Assembly (NCBI GenBank): GCA_049322335.1
Contig: JBMORL010000036.1
Coordinates: forward strand, 82,494-146,493
Reading direction: 5' to 3'
Origin: JBMORL01 sp049322335
GTDB lineage: Bacteria; Bacteroidota; Bacteroidia; Flavobacteriales_D; UBA2798
DNA: 64,000 nucleotides
Shown: positions 16,712 through 25,729 of the stretch, one piece after another
How the letters are laid out: each line of letters starts with the position of its first letter
How positions within the stretch are numbered: the stretch's first letter is position 1
Program-made: the position numbers and the translations under genes
Notes under the pieces: generated by a model
The model's input: the letters and a program-made list of their open reading frames with translations, nothing else
The model's database searches: none
What the model was told of the DNA's origin: nothing

Positions 16712-17725
16712 TTATTTTTTGATGGTGTAAACGAATTTTCCGGTTTTGTCGATGTATCCTTCCTGCCCGGTTTTAAAATCCCCGATTCGTACTTTGGCAA
16801 GGCCGTTTTCGAAGTCGGCAGGAATGGAAAACTGGCGGGATATAACGAGTTTACCATTTACATCTACATATCCCCACTTGCGTGCGGAACCCGTTCCGGT
16901 AGCTACGTTGGCCATTCCATCACTAAACGGTTTGGCATCATCATAAATAGCCTCAATCACCACTTTACCGGTTTTATCAATAAACCCATACTTTCCTGTT
17001 TTAAAATCTCCTATGCGTACCATAGCGCGGCCATCTTCAAAGTGGGTTACTTTATCAAATTTTGCATCGATAATGGTTTTACCTGTTTTATCAATAAATC
17101 CCCATTTCCCATTTCCTTCTTCCCCTACGAGGAAGTTGGCCATTCCTTCATAAAAATCATGCACCATATCGTATTTGGCAGGAATAACCATTTTTCCGGT
17201 TTTATCTACAAATCCCCATTTGGTTCCCTGTTTTACGCGGGCGAGGCCATCACTAAATTCATACCCGGCATCGTATTTGGCTTCGATGACCATTTTCCCG
17301 GTTTTATCTATATACCCGGTTTTACTTCCTACCTGCACGCGGGCCATTCCGTCCTGAAAATGAAAAGCGGCATTGGCGGTAACTTCAAATTTTACGGCAC
17401 CTTTATCGTCTATATAAGACCATTTTGAACCAGAGTAAACGCCAGCCAGTCCCTCATAAAAATCAGTTCCTTTATCATATTTGGCTTCGATAACGAGCTT
17501 TCCGGAACTATTTACATAACCGGTTTTCCCACCCGAAATCACGCGACCCATATTTCCTTTGAAGGGATAAGCTTTTTCATATTGCGGCTGAATTACGATC
17601 TTTCCGCTTTTATCAATATAGCCGTCTTTTTTGTCGACTGTAACAGGAAAAAGTGATTGTGAATTGACCGTAAGTGCCTGGAAGGCAAATACCGTCATGA
17701 AAATATAGGTCAGTGTTTTTTTCAT
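16712..17725 (-). CDS. Exported WG-repeat protein
   Basis: About 337 residues, starting at MKKTLTYIF with a signal peptide ending near NSQS. The rest is nine tandem WG-type repeats of about 30-37 residues with the core GYIDKTGKMVIEAKYDxxxxFxDGLARV. The repeats form a beta-rich array thought to mediate binding; WG proteins are common in Bacteroidota envelopes without a defined substrate. The repeats are highly alike at residue level, suggesting internal duplication, and the last is cut short (GYIDKTGKFVYTIKK). It is transcribed alone, with its own terminator. Confidence 0.85.
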   Translation of the reverse strand: MKKTLTYIFMTVFAFQALTVNSQSLFPVTVDKKDGYIDKSGKIVIQPQYEKAYPFKGNMGRVISGGKTGYVNSSGKLVIEAKYDKGTDFYEGLAGVYSGSKWSYIDDKGAVKFEVTANAAFHFQDGMARVQVGSKTGYIDKTGKMVIEAKYDAGYEFSDGLARVKQGTKWGFVDKTGKMVIPAKYDMVHDFYEGMANFLVGEEGNGKWGFIDKTGKTIIDAKFDKVTHFEDGRAMVRIGDFKTGKYGFIDKTGKVVIEAIYDDAKPFSDGMANVATGTGSARKWGYVDVNGKLVISRQFSIPADFENGLAKVRIGDFKTGQEGYIDKTGKFVYTIKK

Positions 17726-17782
17726 AAAAAATAGCTGGTTCAACGGACTAAGTTAAAAAAATTATTTTTAGCACATCAAATT

Positions 17783-18391
17783 ATGCCATTAATCGCAAAA
17801 ATACTGCCAAAAAAGGGTGATTGGCTGGGGATTTGGGAAATCACGGAAAGTGAGCCGGAACTCTGTCAAAGCCTTGAAAAGACTGAACTTGAACAGTCGA
17901 AATCTATAAAAGCCGACAAAAAAAGGATGGAGTGGCTGGCTGTAAGAAATATATTGGATCAAATGCTTCCCGGGGGGAAGATCACCTATCTTGATAACGG
18001 AAAACCGGAAATCAAAGAAGGCTTTATTTCTCTCAGCCATTGTTATCCCTATGCTGTAGTTTATTTTTCAGGATCATCACCGGTGGGAACAGACATTGAG
18101 AAAAAATCGGAGCGTATTCTGAAAATTGCAAGCCGTTTTCTTCATCCCACTGATTTAAATGCAGATCAGAAAAGTGATATTGGCCTGCTTACGCTGATAT
18201 GGTGCTGTAAAGAAGCTGTTTTTAAAAAACATGGCGGTGATACAGTAAATTTTGGTACGCATATCCGGATAGGGCATATTGATTCTGAAAATCACCGGGT
18301 ATCTGTTCAAATAACAAACGAATCCGCTGAAAAGGAAGAAGTATTGTTTTATCAATTAATAGGAGATTTCGTTTTGGCATATACACAGTAA
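17783..18391 (+). CDS. 4'-phosphopantetheinyl transferase superfamily protein (Sfp/HetI type)
   Basis: Such enzymes move phosphopantetheine from CoA to a Ser of acyl or peptidyl carrier proteins. The 202-residue length suits the Sfp/HetI class. The Mg/CoA site PVGTDIEKKSER and the catalytic motif WCCKEAVFKKHGG (W-x-x-KEA-x-x-K) are intact, and SLSHCYPYAVVYF matches the usual SxSH segment. It is followed after 23 bases by a prenyltransferase with its own promoter, so operon membership is uncertain. Carrier protein partners are not in the window. Confidence 0.92.
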   Translation: MPLIAKILPKKGDWLGIWEITESEPELCQSLEKTELEQSKSIKADKKRMEWLAVRNILDQMLPGGKITYLDNGKPEIKEGFISLSHCYPYAVVYFSGSSPVGTDIEKKSERILKIASRFLHPTDLNADQKSDIGLLTLIWCCKEAVFKKHGGDTVNFGTHIRIGHIDSENHRVSVQITNESAEKEEVLFYQLIGDFVLAYTQ

Positions 18392-18394
18392 GTT

Positions 18395-18402
18395 TACATT
18401 TG
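18395..18402 (+). promoter_or_regulatory. -7 element (TACATTTG) for the prenyl-glycerol phosphate synthase gene
   Basis: TACATTTG fits TAnnTTTG and sits 12 bases before the TTG start at 18415, just after the upstream stop. Confidence 0.55.
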
Positions 18403-18414
18403 TAAAAAACACGG

Positions 18415-19149
18415 TTGGGAAACATTTATACGATAGCGGAAAAAAATGTGGCGGCAGGAAAAAAAATGCTGGCTGTGCTGGTAGACCCGGATAAATCATC
18501 TTCAGAAATCCGTATAAAAAAACTGGCAGAGCAGTGCAAAAACGCAGGTGTTGATTTTGTTTTTGCGGGGGGGAGTTTTATTTCATCGGGAGATTTCAGA
18601 AAAACCGTACAATACCTGAAAAAATATTTCAGTGTGCCGGTGGTTATTTTTCCGGGAAGCATTTTGCAGGTGAGTGAACAAGCGGATGCTCTTTTGTTTT
18701 TGTCGCTTATATCGGGGCGCAATCCTGAATTACTTATAGGCCAACATGTGATAGCTGCCCCTCATTTAAAAAAATCCGGACTGGAAATCATTCCCACGGG
18801 TTATATGCTGATTGAGAGCGGAAATATTACCACTGCTCAGTATATCAGCGCCAGTTTGCCGATTCCCCGGGATAAAAAAGACATTGCTGCCGGAACAGCG
18901 CTGGCGGGAGAAATGCTGGGAATGAAACTTATTTATATGGATGCCGGCAGCGGAGCCGAAAAAAAAGTACCGGCAGAAATGATACAGGCCGTAAAAGCAC
19001 AAACCCGTATACCGTTAGTTGTTGGCGGAGGAATAAAAACACCCGGAGAGGCCAGGGCGGCATGGGCAGCAGGAGCAGATATTGTTGTGGTAGGCACAGC
19101 GTTTGAAAACAATCCATCGGCAGTTGCAGCATTTAAAAAAAGAAAATGA
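18415..19149 (+). CDS. Geranylgeranylglyceryl/heptaprenylglyceryl phosphate synthase family protein
   Basis: This TIM-barrel enzyme joins a polyprenyl diphosphate to sn-glycerol-1-phosphate, the first step of archaeal-type ether lipids; bacterial members (PcrB and the GGGPS-like group of Bacteroidota) are known. The protein has 244 residues. Visible are LAVLVDPDKSS for Mg/G1P binding, FVFAGGSFIS, VVIFPGS, YMDAGSGAEKKVP, and the C-terminal phosphate-binding loops IPLVVGGGIKTP and GADIVVVGTAFE. The start is a TTG because no ATG precedes LAVLVDPD. Its stop overlaps the next gene (ATGA), implying coupling. The prenyl chain length cannot be read. Confidence 0.92.
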   Translation: MGNIYTIAEKNVAAGKKMLAVLVDPDKSSSEIRIKKLAEQCKNAGVDFVFAGGSFISSGDFRKTVQYLKKYFSVPVVIFPGSILQVSEQADALLFLSLISGRNPELLIGQHVIAAPHLKKSGLEIIPTGYMLIESGNITTAQYISASLPIPRDKKDIAAGTALAGEMLGMKLIYMDAGSGAEKKVPAEMIQAVKAQTRIPLVVGGGIKTPGEARAAWAAGADIVVVGTAFENNPSAVAAFKKRK

Positions 19150-19781
19150 TGGAAGTAGCGGTGATTACCACGCAGGATAAATTTCAGTCGGAGCTGAGTG
19201 ATGTGGTTCAACTATTTCAAAAAGGACTGATGACACTTCATCTGCGAAAAACCAAATTTTCGACAAGTAAACTGGAAGAATATATTGACAGCATCCCGAA
19301 ACAATTCCACAACCGTATTATTATCCACAGCCATCACCGCCTGGCGCTGAAATATAAACTTAAGGGAATTCACATTTCCAAAAACCACCGGAAAAAATCG
19401 GTACAGCTTTTTTTCAAACTTTTTTATTACCGGATGAGAAGGCCGGGAATTATTATTACCCGCACCTTTCATTCCATCGACAGCCTGGTGGATAACCGCA
19501 TGAAGTATAGCTATGTTTTCATTAACCCTGTATTTTCCAAAATACAGCCACTAAAAAATTCGTTTGATGTGAACGAGGAGTTTTTCTGCAAGCTGATCAA
19601 AAACAACCGGTGCCCTGTATATGGTTCGGGAAACATTACCGATGAAAACGTTCAGTTGCTCCACCGCTATCCTTTTGCAGGAGTAGTGTTATCAAAAGTA
19701 ATCTGGGATGCGGAAAAAAAATCAGAAAAATACCAGCGGCTGGCTGAAGAATTTTCGGGAGAAAAAAAAGTAAAAGGATGA
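19146..19781 (+). CDS. Thiamine-phosphate-synthase-like (TenI/ThiE family) TIM-barrel protein
   Basis: The protein has 211 residues and resembles ThiE/TenI. TLHLRKTKFS corresponds to the ThiE QLRxK segment, IIIHSHHRLALKYKLKGIHIS to the (N/H)D..A....DGVHLG region, and YGSGNITDENVQLL with GVVLSKVIW to the C-terminal phosphate site. Several ThiE residues are altered: DGVHLG is KGIHIS and the long basic stretch HRKKSVQLFFKLFYYRMRR is unusual. No other thiamine gene is nearby and it is coupled to the prenyltransferase, so true thiamine synthesis is doubtful. It may be a divergent paralogue. Confidence 0.75.
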   Translation: MMEVAVITTQDKFQSELSDVVQLFQKGLMTLHLRKTKFSTSKLEEYIDSIPKQFHNRIIIHSHHRLALKYKLKGIHISKNHRKKSVQLFFKLFYYRMRRPGIIITRTFHSIDSLVDNRMKYSYVFINPVFSKIQPLKNSFDVNEEFFCKLIKNNRCPVYGSGNITDENVQLLHRYPFAGVVLSKVIWDAEKKSEKYQRLAEEFSGEKKVKG

Positions 19782-19825
19782 TCAGAAAAAGAACATGGTT
19801 ATGGGCATTTTAATTTTTTAGTTTC

Positions 19826-20608
19826 ATGTGGTGGAAAATCCTGGCTCCGTTCAGATTATTGTATAAAATCTATTTTGCACTGATATTTGTTATCGTAAGT
19901 TTGGTAATGTATCCCGGTGCACTGATCCTGATACAGCGAAAAGAATGGCGCAACGCACTTTTTTTCTATAAGAAAAACATCTGGGTGCCGCTGATTTGTA
20001 TATTATCCTTTATTTTCAAAAAAGTAAATTATCCTCCGGGATTTCACTTTCCAAAGGGAGCTTATGTGGTGTGTTGCAACCATACCTCCTATCTCGACAT
20101 TGTTTTGTTATACACTATCATTCCGGGGCAATATGTATTTCTTGCCAAGGAAGAAGTGCGTAAAATACCATTTGTCAGTTTATTTTTCAGGAAAGGAGTG
20201 CATGAAACTGTTCAGCGCGGAAATAAATCAGACGGGTCGCGGGCGCTGGAAAAAATGAGAGAAAAAACGGATGCAGGATTGCCGGTGATTCTGTTTCCCG
20301 AAGGAGGAACCAGCAAACATCCGCCACGGATGAAAAAAGAACTGAAACCCGGGCCTTTTAAACTCGCTATTGAAAAACAAATTCCCGTTCTGCCCATCAC
20401 TTTTGTCAATAACTGGCAAATTCTTTCAAGCCCCTCAGAACCTTTCGGGCACTCGCGTCCGGGAATTTCGAAAATCGTTTTTCATCCTACGATAGACACC
20501 AAAGGAATGGCGGAAAAAGATTTGCTATCTTTGCAGCAAAGGGTACATGACATAATAGAAGCACCTATTAAAAAAAGATACCCGGAATATTTTCATGAAA
20601 ATAAATAA
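19826..20608 (+). CDS. 1-acyl-sn-glycerol-3-phosphate acyltransferase (PlsC family)
   Basis: The enzyme acylates lysophosphatidate at the inner membrane to form phosphatidic acid. In 260 residues it shows an N-terminal membrane helix (about 15-40), the catalytic NHTSYLDIVLL (HxxxxD), the acceptor-binding FPEGGTSKHP and a later LPITFVNNW strand. It follows the TMP-synthase-like gene by 44 bases and overlaps gatC by 14 bases. Its neighbour two genes upstream makes glycerol-1-phosphate prenyl ether, so this is a lipid cluster. Confidence 0.93.
   Translation: MWWKILAPFRLLYKIYFALIFVIVSLVMYPGALILIQRKEWRNALFFYKKNIWVPLICILSFIFKKVNYPPGFHFPKGAYVVCCNHTSYLDIVLLYTIIPGQYVFLAKEEVRKIPFVSLFFRKGVHETVQRGNKSDGSRALEKMREKTDAGLPVILFPEGGTSKHPPRMKKELKPGPFKLAIEKQIPVLPITFVNNWQILSSPSEPFGHSRPGISKIVFHPTIDTKGMAEKDLLSLQQRVHDIIEAPIKKRYPEYFHENK
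20526..20533 (+). promoter_or_regulatory. Candidate internal -7 element (TATCTTTG) upstream of gatC
   Basis: TATCTTTG matches TAnnTTTG inside the 3' end of plsC, 61 bases before the gatC start, and could give gatC independent expression. Confidence 0.4.
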
Positions 20609-20888
20609 CGAAACCGTTGACCGTATTGCTGAACTGGCAAAACTGGAATTCGAAGCAGATGCCAAAAACGAAATCTGCAACGACCTGAACAGGATCATTG
20701 GTTTTATTGAAAAACTTGATGAAATAGATACCACATCTGTTGCTCCTCTTATTTTTATGAACGAAGAAAAAAACATCCTGCGCGAAGATATTCAGCAGGT
20801 GAGCATTAAACAGGACGAGGCCCTTAAAAACGCACCTGATAAGGACTCCGATTACTTTAAAGTGCCAAAAGTATTGAACAAAGGCTGA
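20595..20888 (+). CDS. gatC: Asp-tRNA(Asn)/Glu-tRNA(Gln) amidotransferase subunit C
   Basis: GatC is the small stabilising subunit of the GatCAB complex that amidates misacylated Glu-tRNA(Gln) or Asp-tRNA(Asn). The 97 residues show the typical pattern: TVDRIAELAKLEFE at the start, LNRIIGFIEKLDEIDT in the middle, and LREDIQQ then FKVPKVL near the end. It overlaps plsC by 14 bases in another frame. gatA and gatB are not in the window. Confidence 0.95.
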   Translation: MKINNETVDRIAELAKLEFEADAKNEICNDLNRIIGFIEKLDEIDTTSVAPLIFMNEEKNILREDIQQVSIKQDEALKNAPDKDSDYFKVPKVLNKG

Positions 20889-21031
20889 GTTCAGCTGGTA
20901 GTTTTCAGCACACCGTCTTCAGCCGGCAGGAATTATTCCCGTTAACTTTTTTTTAAATTAAATATTTATAGTCCGGACAACTTATCCATCAGAAAAACGT
21001 CTATTTTTATAGTCATCAAACACTACATTTT

Positions 21032-23293
21032 ATGAAAAAACTATTACTATCTTTCTCCTTACTGGCTGCTGGCATTTCTGCTTCGTTTTCTCAGTGTAAC
21101 AATCTTTTTATTTCAGAATACATTGAAGGAAGCAGTTTTAATAAATCCATTGAGATTTATAATCCCACCAATTTCACTGTTCCATTAACGGGTGCATTTG
21201 CTGTAAGGATCTATTTTAATGGCTCTATTACCCCCACTACCATTAATCTGACGGGATCCATTAACCCGAACTCAACATTTGTGATCTCGCATTCATCAGC
21301 CAATGCAGGTATACTTGCTGTATCCAACCAAACCAATGCCGGTTTAAGCTTTAACGGCAATGATGCTGTTGAATTGTATAATACATTTTTAGGCGCTTCA
21401 GCTGATATTATCGGGGTAATAGGCGTAGACCCGGGACCGGGAACAGAATGGCTGGTTAACGGAGTTTCCGGGACAGCCAACCATACTTTAATCAGAAAGC
21501 CCACTGTACAACAGGGAAATCTTGTATGGACGGGCTCGGGAGAAATGGAATGGAACGTAATGAACATTGATGATATCACCAACCTTGATTTGCATACTAT
21601 GAATCCATGTGCCGGTGTTCCTCCTGTAGCTGAATTTTCGTGGATGGATGTTTGTGATGGATTTGCCATGCCATTTCTTGACCTGAGCAACAGCGGTACT
21701 CCTTCTTATACCTATTTCTGGGATTTCGGTGATGGAACAGGAACTTCCAATCTTCAGAATCCAACCTATACTTATGCTGCTTCAGGAAATTACAATGTAC
21801 AGTTAATTGTAGTGGATCAGAATTTACTCAGCGATACGGTAGTTCATACGGTAACTGTTTTTGGAAACCCTGTAGCCTGCTGTAATCCTGCCGGGGGAAA
21901 TAACTGCGTTCCCGATACCGTTGATTTTATCAATTGCTCTTCCGGAAATCCCCCGTTAACCTATATGTGGAATTTCAGTAACGGTAACACCAGCAATCTT
22001 ACGCAGCCACAGGAAATTTTTACCAATGATACCGCATGGTATTATTTAACTGTTACGGATGTGAATGGCTGTGTGGGTACTGCAACAGATACCGGCTACC
22101 TGAGTTTACCGGATGACCCTTCTTTCAGTTACAGCCAATCCACTTATTGCATTGCTGACGCTAATCCCACCCCCGTTATAACCGGTGACGCAGGAGGAAC
22201 ATTCAGTTGTACTACCTGTACCGTTAATGCATCCACAGGGCAGGTAGATATTGCTGCCAGCGGAACGGGAACACATACAGTAACCTATACCACTGCGGGG
22301 CCATGTGTAAACAGCGCAACATTTACGATTACGATTACGAATCAGCTGGACGCTACTATAACACCTGCCGGACCATTCTGTGAACTGGGAGTACCCACCA
22401 ATTTAACAGCAGTGGATGGCGGTGGTACCTGGAGCGGAAACGGAATTATAGATACCAATCTCGGAACATTTGACGCTTCTGCAGCCGGTGCCGGAAGTCA
22501 CCAGATCATTTATACCATCAGCGGGGCCTGTGGCGATGCAGATACCACTACCATTGATGTTTTTGCCAATGCAACCGTTAACATTCAAACACCCGATACT
22601 TCAATATGTAATGACAGTTTCGGATTTTTCCTTGTAGCTGATACAGGTGGCGTATGGTCGGGAACAAATGTTTCAGATAGTGGAAACGGAAACGGTTTCT
22701 TTTCTTCTGCAGCTGTTACTCCCGGTGTTTATTATGCCGTTTATACCATCAGCGGAATGTGTGGTGACGTAGATTCTATTATGGTAACGGTTACCGCTGC
22801 CCCCACTCCTTCATTTACCTATAACATTTCCGGTGGAACGGTAACATTTACCAATACCACTACGGGTGCAGGAAACTCCTACGTGTGGGATTTTGGTGAC
22901 GGAAATAATTCAACACTGGTAAGCCCTTCTCATACCTACTCATCCAACAACACTTACACTGTTTGTCTTTATGTAACAGATGCCGGTGGTTGCAATGGCG
23001 TAAGCTGCCAGAGCATCAACATTACCGGTGTGGGTGTAAGTGAAATTTCAGCTTCCGTAATTCATATTTATCCGAATCCGGCCAACCATGAGGTGAATGT
23101 TATTTCGGGAAGCGGTCAAATTACCTCTGTACAGTTTACCGATATAACGGGCCGTGTATTGGTGAACCAAAAACAGGCTGGAAAAAATTCAGTACAGATG
23201 AGCGTTGAAACATTTCCTGCGGGAGCTTATTTCATACGCGTGGAAACAGCTGACGGAAAAATAAGGACAGAAAAGATTCAAGTGATAAAATAA
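21032..23293 (+). CDS. T9SS-exported surface protein with lamin-tail and PKD domains
   Basis: The protein has 753 residues. Its signal peptide (1-20) is followed by a lamin-tail domain (about 22-170: LFISEYIEGSSFNKSIEIYNPT, FNGNDAVELYN). PKD-type immunoglobulin-like domains follow, with TYFWDFGDGTGTSNLQNPTYTY near 230 and YVWDFGDGNNSTLVSPSHTYS near 630, and Ig-like repeats rich in paired Cys between them. The last 80 residues are a type A T9SS sorting domain (IHIYPNPANHEVNV, GAYFIRVETADGK, KIQVIK). It is probably anchored to or released from the cell surface. No enzyme domain is seen; an adhesive role is inferred. A terminator follows. Confidence 0.92.
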   Translation: MKKLLLSFSLLAAGISASFSQCNNLFISEYIEGSSFNKSIEIYNPTNFTVPLTGAFAVRIYFNGSITPTTINLTGSINPNSTFVISHSSANAGILAVSNQTNAGLSFNGNDAVELYNTFLGASADIIGVIGVDPGPGTEWLVNGVSGTANHTLIRKPTVQQGNLVWTGSGEMEWNVMNIDDITNLDLHTMNPCAGVPPVAEFSWMDVCDGFAMPFLDLSNSGTPSYTYFWDFGDGTGTSNLQNPTYTYAASGNYNVQLIVVDQNLLSDTVVHTVTVFGNPVACCNPAGGNNCVPDTVDFINCSSGNPPLTYMWNFSNGNTSNLTQPQEIFTNDTAWYYLTVTDVNGCVGTATDTGYLSLPDDPSFSYSQSTYCIADANPTPVITGDAGGTFSCTTCTVNASTGQVDIAASGTGTHTVTYTTAGPCVNSATFTITITNQLDATITPAGPFCELGVPTNLTAVDGGGTWSGNGIIDTNLGTFDASAAGAGSHQIIYTISGACGDADTTTIDVFANATVNIQTPDTSICNDSFGFFLVADTGGVWSGTNVSDSGNGNGFFSSAAVTPGVYYAVYTISGMCGDVDSIMVTVTAAPTPSFTYNISGGTVTFTNTTTGAGNSYVWDFGDGNNSTLVSPSHTYSSNNTYTVCLYVTDAGGCNGVSCQSINITGVGVSEISASVIHIYPNPANHEVNVISGSGQITSVQFTDITGRVLVNQKQAGKNSVQMSVETFPAGAYFIRVETADGKIRTEKIQVIK

Positions 23294-23310
23294 AATTTGT
23301 TTCACCTGCC

Positions 23311-23340
23311 AAAACCCCGTTTCGTGAAAACGGGGTTTTT
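23311..23340 (+). terminator. Strong terminator after the PKD surface protein
   Basis: A 12-bp stem (23311-23322 with 23328-23339) and a 5-base loop, followed by a T-rich run, lie 18 bases past the stop. Confidence 0.9.
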
Positions 23341-23355
23341 GTTTTTTAATACGTT

Positions 23356-23463
23356 ATGAAAATAAAACCTGAAGGAGAATTTAAAGACGGAAAAATAGTT
23401 GGTAAAGCGAAATACTATAGTGAAAAAGGAGAAGTTACTGAAACAAATTCCTTGTTGAAATAA
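23356..23463 (+). pseudogene. 35-codon MORN-repeat-like remnant
   Basis: An ATG-to-TAA frame encodes 35 residues including EGEFKDGKIVGKAKYYSEKG, which looks like one MORN_2 repeat (G-x-F/Y-x-x-G-K-x-x-G-K). Full MORN_2 proteins have several repeats and a signal peptide, both absent. It lies between the terminator and the converging transporter gene, whose last base directly abuts its stop. It is most likely the decayed tail of a longer gene, though a real micro-protein cannot be excluded. Confidence 0.45.
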
Positions 23464-24111
23464 TCACTTTTCTTTCTCCATATACTTATCAATCATAAAA
23501 TGTCCCGCATAAATAAGCGGGGTAAGAGCAACAGCGATCATTAGTTTTACCACATAACCGGTGGCCGCCATGTTTACATAATCCGCAAAAGTCACTTTTC
23601 CTGTCAGCCAGAAACCGATACCGGCTACAATAAATGTATCAATGAGTTGTGAAATAGCAGTAGATCCCGTAGCGCGTAACCACAACATTTTATTCCCGGT
23701 TTTATTTTTAAAAAAGCTGAATACTGACACATCCACCAGCTGTGCTACCAAAAACGCAATGATGCTTCCTATAATAATGGCACTGCTTTGCCCGAATACA
23801 GATTGAAACGCTTCATCCTTTACCGGTGAAATCTCACTGGCGGGAATCTGCATACACAAAAACAAAACTCCAAACATAAAAACGATGAGTGCAGCCGTGA
23901 ACCAGGATATTTTTCTTACTCCTTCTTTTCCGTAATACTCGTTGATTAAATCGGTAGTAAGAAAAACCACCGGCCAGGGAAGAATGCCCACGCTCATCAC
24001 AAACGGGCCGATCTCAAATAATTTCCCTCCAATGGCTTCTGCTATCACCGCATTGGTGATAAAAATTCCCGAGAGGATGAAAAAAATGAGTTCGCGTTTG
24101 GTGGAGAACAT
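23464..24111 (-). CDS. Queuosine precursor transporter (YhhQ/VUT family)
   Basis: An integral membrane protein of 215 residues with about six hydrophobic segments. The family signature LPWPVVFLTTDLINEYYGKEGVRKI is present near residues 43-67, and WLRATGSTAISQLIDTFIV near 150 corresponds to the second conserved block (the usual (R)xxxSTxxSQxxDT motif). YhhQ-type proteins import preQ0/preQ1 for tRNA queuosine modification. It is transcribed alone. Confidence 0.9.
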   Translation of the reverse strand: MFSTKRELIFFILSGIFITNAVIAEAIGGKLFEIGPFVMSVGILPWPVVFLTTDLINEYYGKEGVRKISWFTAALIVFMFGVLFLCMQIPASEISPVKDEAFQSVFGQSSAIIIGSIIAFLVAQLVDVSVFSFFKNKTGNKMLWLRATGSTAISQLIDTFIVAGIGFWLTGKVTFADYVNMAATGYVVKLMIAVALTPLIYAGHFMIDKYMEKEK

Positions 24112-24182
24112 TTTAAGTTGGCGGGTTGAGAAAGTTATTAAGTTTAGAAAGTTTGACTTAACCGAAGTTTAAAGAATAACAT

Positions 24183-25724
24183 TTACACCGCAAGCAATTT
24201 CTTCAAACTCACTTTTCCGTCAATGATGGAAGAAAGCTTTTCGATGCTCACTCTTTCCTGCATCATACTGTCGCGTTCCCGAATGGTAACGGTATTGTCT
24301 TTTAATGTATCGTGATCCACTGTAATGCAATAAGGCGTTCCTATGGCATCCTGCCTTCTGTATCTTTTTCCAATGGAATCTCCCTCATCATACTGACAGA
24401 TGTAATCCATCTTCAGTGTATCAAATATTTTTCTTCCGATTTCAGGCAAGCCATCTTTTTTTACCAGCGGCAACACAGCTGCTTTCACCGGTGCCAGCGC
24501 AGGAGGAATTCGTAATACCACTCTTTCCGTTCCATCATCTAATTTTTCATTCACATACGAATTGGAAAGCACAGCCAGGAACATCCGGTCAAGACCTATA
24601 GAAGTTTCGATGACATAAGGAACATACGACTGGTTCAATTCAGGATCGAAATATTTAATATTTTTCCCGGAAAATTTTTCGTGGCTGGAAAGATCGAAGT
24701 CGGTACGTGAGTGAATACCTTCCAGTTCCTTGAATCCCATCGGGAAATTAAATTCAATATCACAGGCCGCGTTGGCGTAGTGTGCCAATTTGATGTGATC
24801 GTGGAAACGGTAATTTTCATTTCCCATTCCCAGCGACTGATGCCACTTTATTCTTGTTTCTTTCCAGTAGTTGTACCATTCCATTTCTGTTCCCGGGCGA
24901 ACGAAAAACTGCATTTCCATTTGTTCGAATTCGCGCATACGGAAAATAAATTGCCGCGCTACAATTTCATTGCGGAAAGCTTTTCCAGTTTGTGCAATCC
25001 CGAATGGAATTTTCATTCTTCCTGTTTTCTGCACATTCAGAAAATTCACAAAAATTCCCTGCGCGGTTTCGGGACGTAAATAAATTTTTGCCGCATCTCC
25101 CGCCACACTTCCCAATTCGGTAGAGAACATCAAATTAAATTGACGCACTTCGGTCCAGTTGCGTGTTCCGGAAACAGGACAAACAATTTCAAGATCAACG
25201 ATAAGCTGGCGCAGCGCTTCGAGATCGCCTTTTTCCAGCGAATCGCGCATACGGTCTTCGATGGATTTTATTTTTTCGTTGTTGCGGAGAATATTTGGAT
25301 TAGTGGTTACAAAAAGTGCTTCTTCAAAACTTCCCCCGAATTTTTTTGCCGCTTTTTCAATTTCCTTTGCGTTTTTCTGGCGAATTTTTTCAATATGTTC
25401 TTCAATCAGAACATCAGCCCGGTATCTTTTTTTAGAATCTTTATTATCGATCAGCGGATCGTTAAAAGCATCCACGTGTCCGGATGCTTTCCAGGTGGTG
25501 GGATGCATAAAAATAGCCGCATCGATACCCACAATATTTTCGTGCATCTGCACCATGCTTTTCCACCAGTATTGGCGGATATTGTTTTTGAGTTCTGCTC
25601 CCAGTTGTCCGTAGTCGTAAGTGGCCGAAAGCCCGTCATAAATTTCGCTGCTGGGAAACACGAAACCGTATTCTTTGCAATGGCTGATGATGTCTTTTAG
25701 TTTGTCTTCCTGTTGTGTACTCAT
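24183..25724 (-). CDS. glyS: Glycyl-tRNA synthetase (dimeric, class II)
   Basis: It charges tRNA(Gly) with glycine. The 513-residue alpha-2 type is recognised by FVFPSSEIYDGLSATYDYGQLG at the start, NIVGIDAAIFMHPTTWKASGHVDAFNDPLID, and class II motifs in TAQGIFVNF, AFRNEIVARQFIFRMREFEQMEMQFF and SIGLDRMFLAVL. An anticodon-binding domain with RRQDAIGTPYCITVDHD closes the protein. The ATG lies only five bases after a TAnnTTTG element, so the transcript is predicted to be essentially leaderless. Confidence 0.96.
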   Translation of the reverse strand: MSTQQEDKLKDIISHCKEYGFVFPSSEIYDGLSATYDYGQLGAELKNNIRQYWWKSMVQMHENIVGIDAAIFMHPTTWKASGHVDAFNDPLIDNKDSKKRYRADVLIEEHIEKIRQKNAKEIEKAAKKFGGSFEEALFVTTNPNILRNNEKIKSIEDRMRDSLEKGDLEALRQLIVDLEIVCPVSGTRNWTEVRQFNLMFSTELGSVAGDAAKIYLRPETAQGIFVNFLNVQKTGRMKIPFGIAQTGKAFRNEIVARQFIFRMREFEQMEMQFFVRPGTEMEWYNYWKETRIKWHQSLGMGNENYRFHDHIKLAHYANAACDIEFNFPMGFKELEGIHSRTDFDLSSHEKFSGKNIKYFDPELNQSYVPYVIETSIGLDRMFLAVLSNSYVNEKLDDGTERVVLRIPPALAPVKAAVLPLVKKDGLPEIGRKIFDTLKMDYICQYDEGDSIGKRYRRQDAIGTPYCITVDHDTLKDNTVTIRERDSMMQERVSIEKLSSIIDGKVSLKKLLAV

Positions 25725-25729
25725 GGGGG

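Noticed and set aside
20212..20419. Minus-strand open frames over plsC
   Set aside because: They overlap conserved acyltransferase motifs on the other strand and have no promoter or family match.
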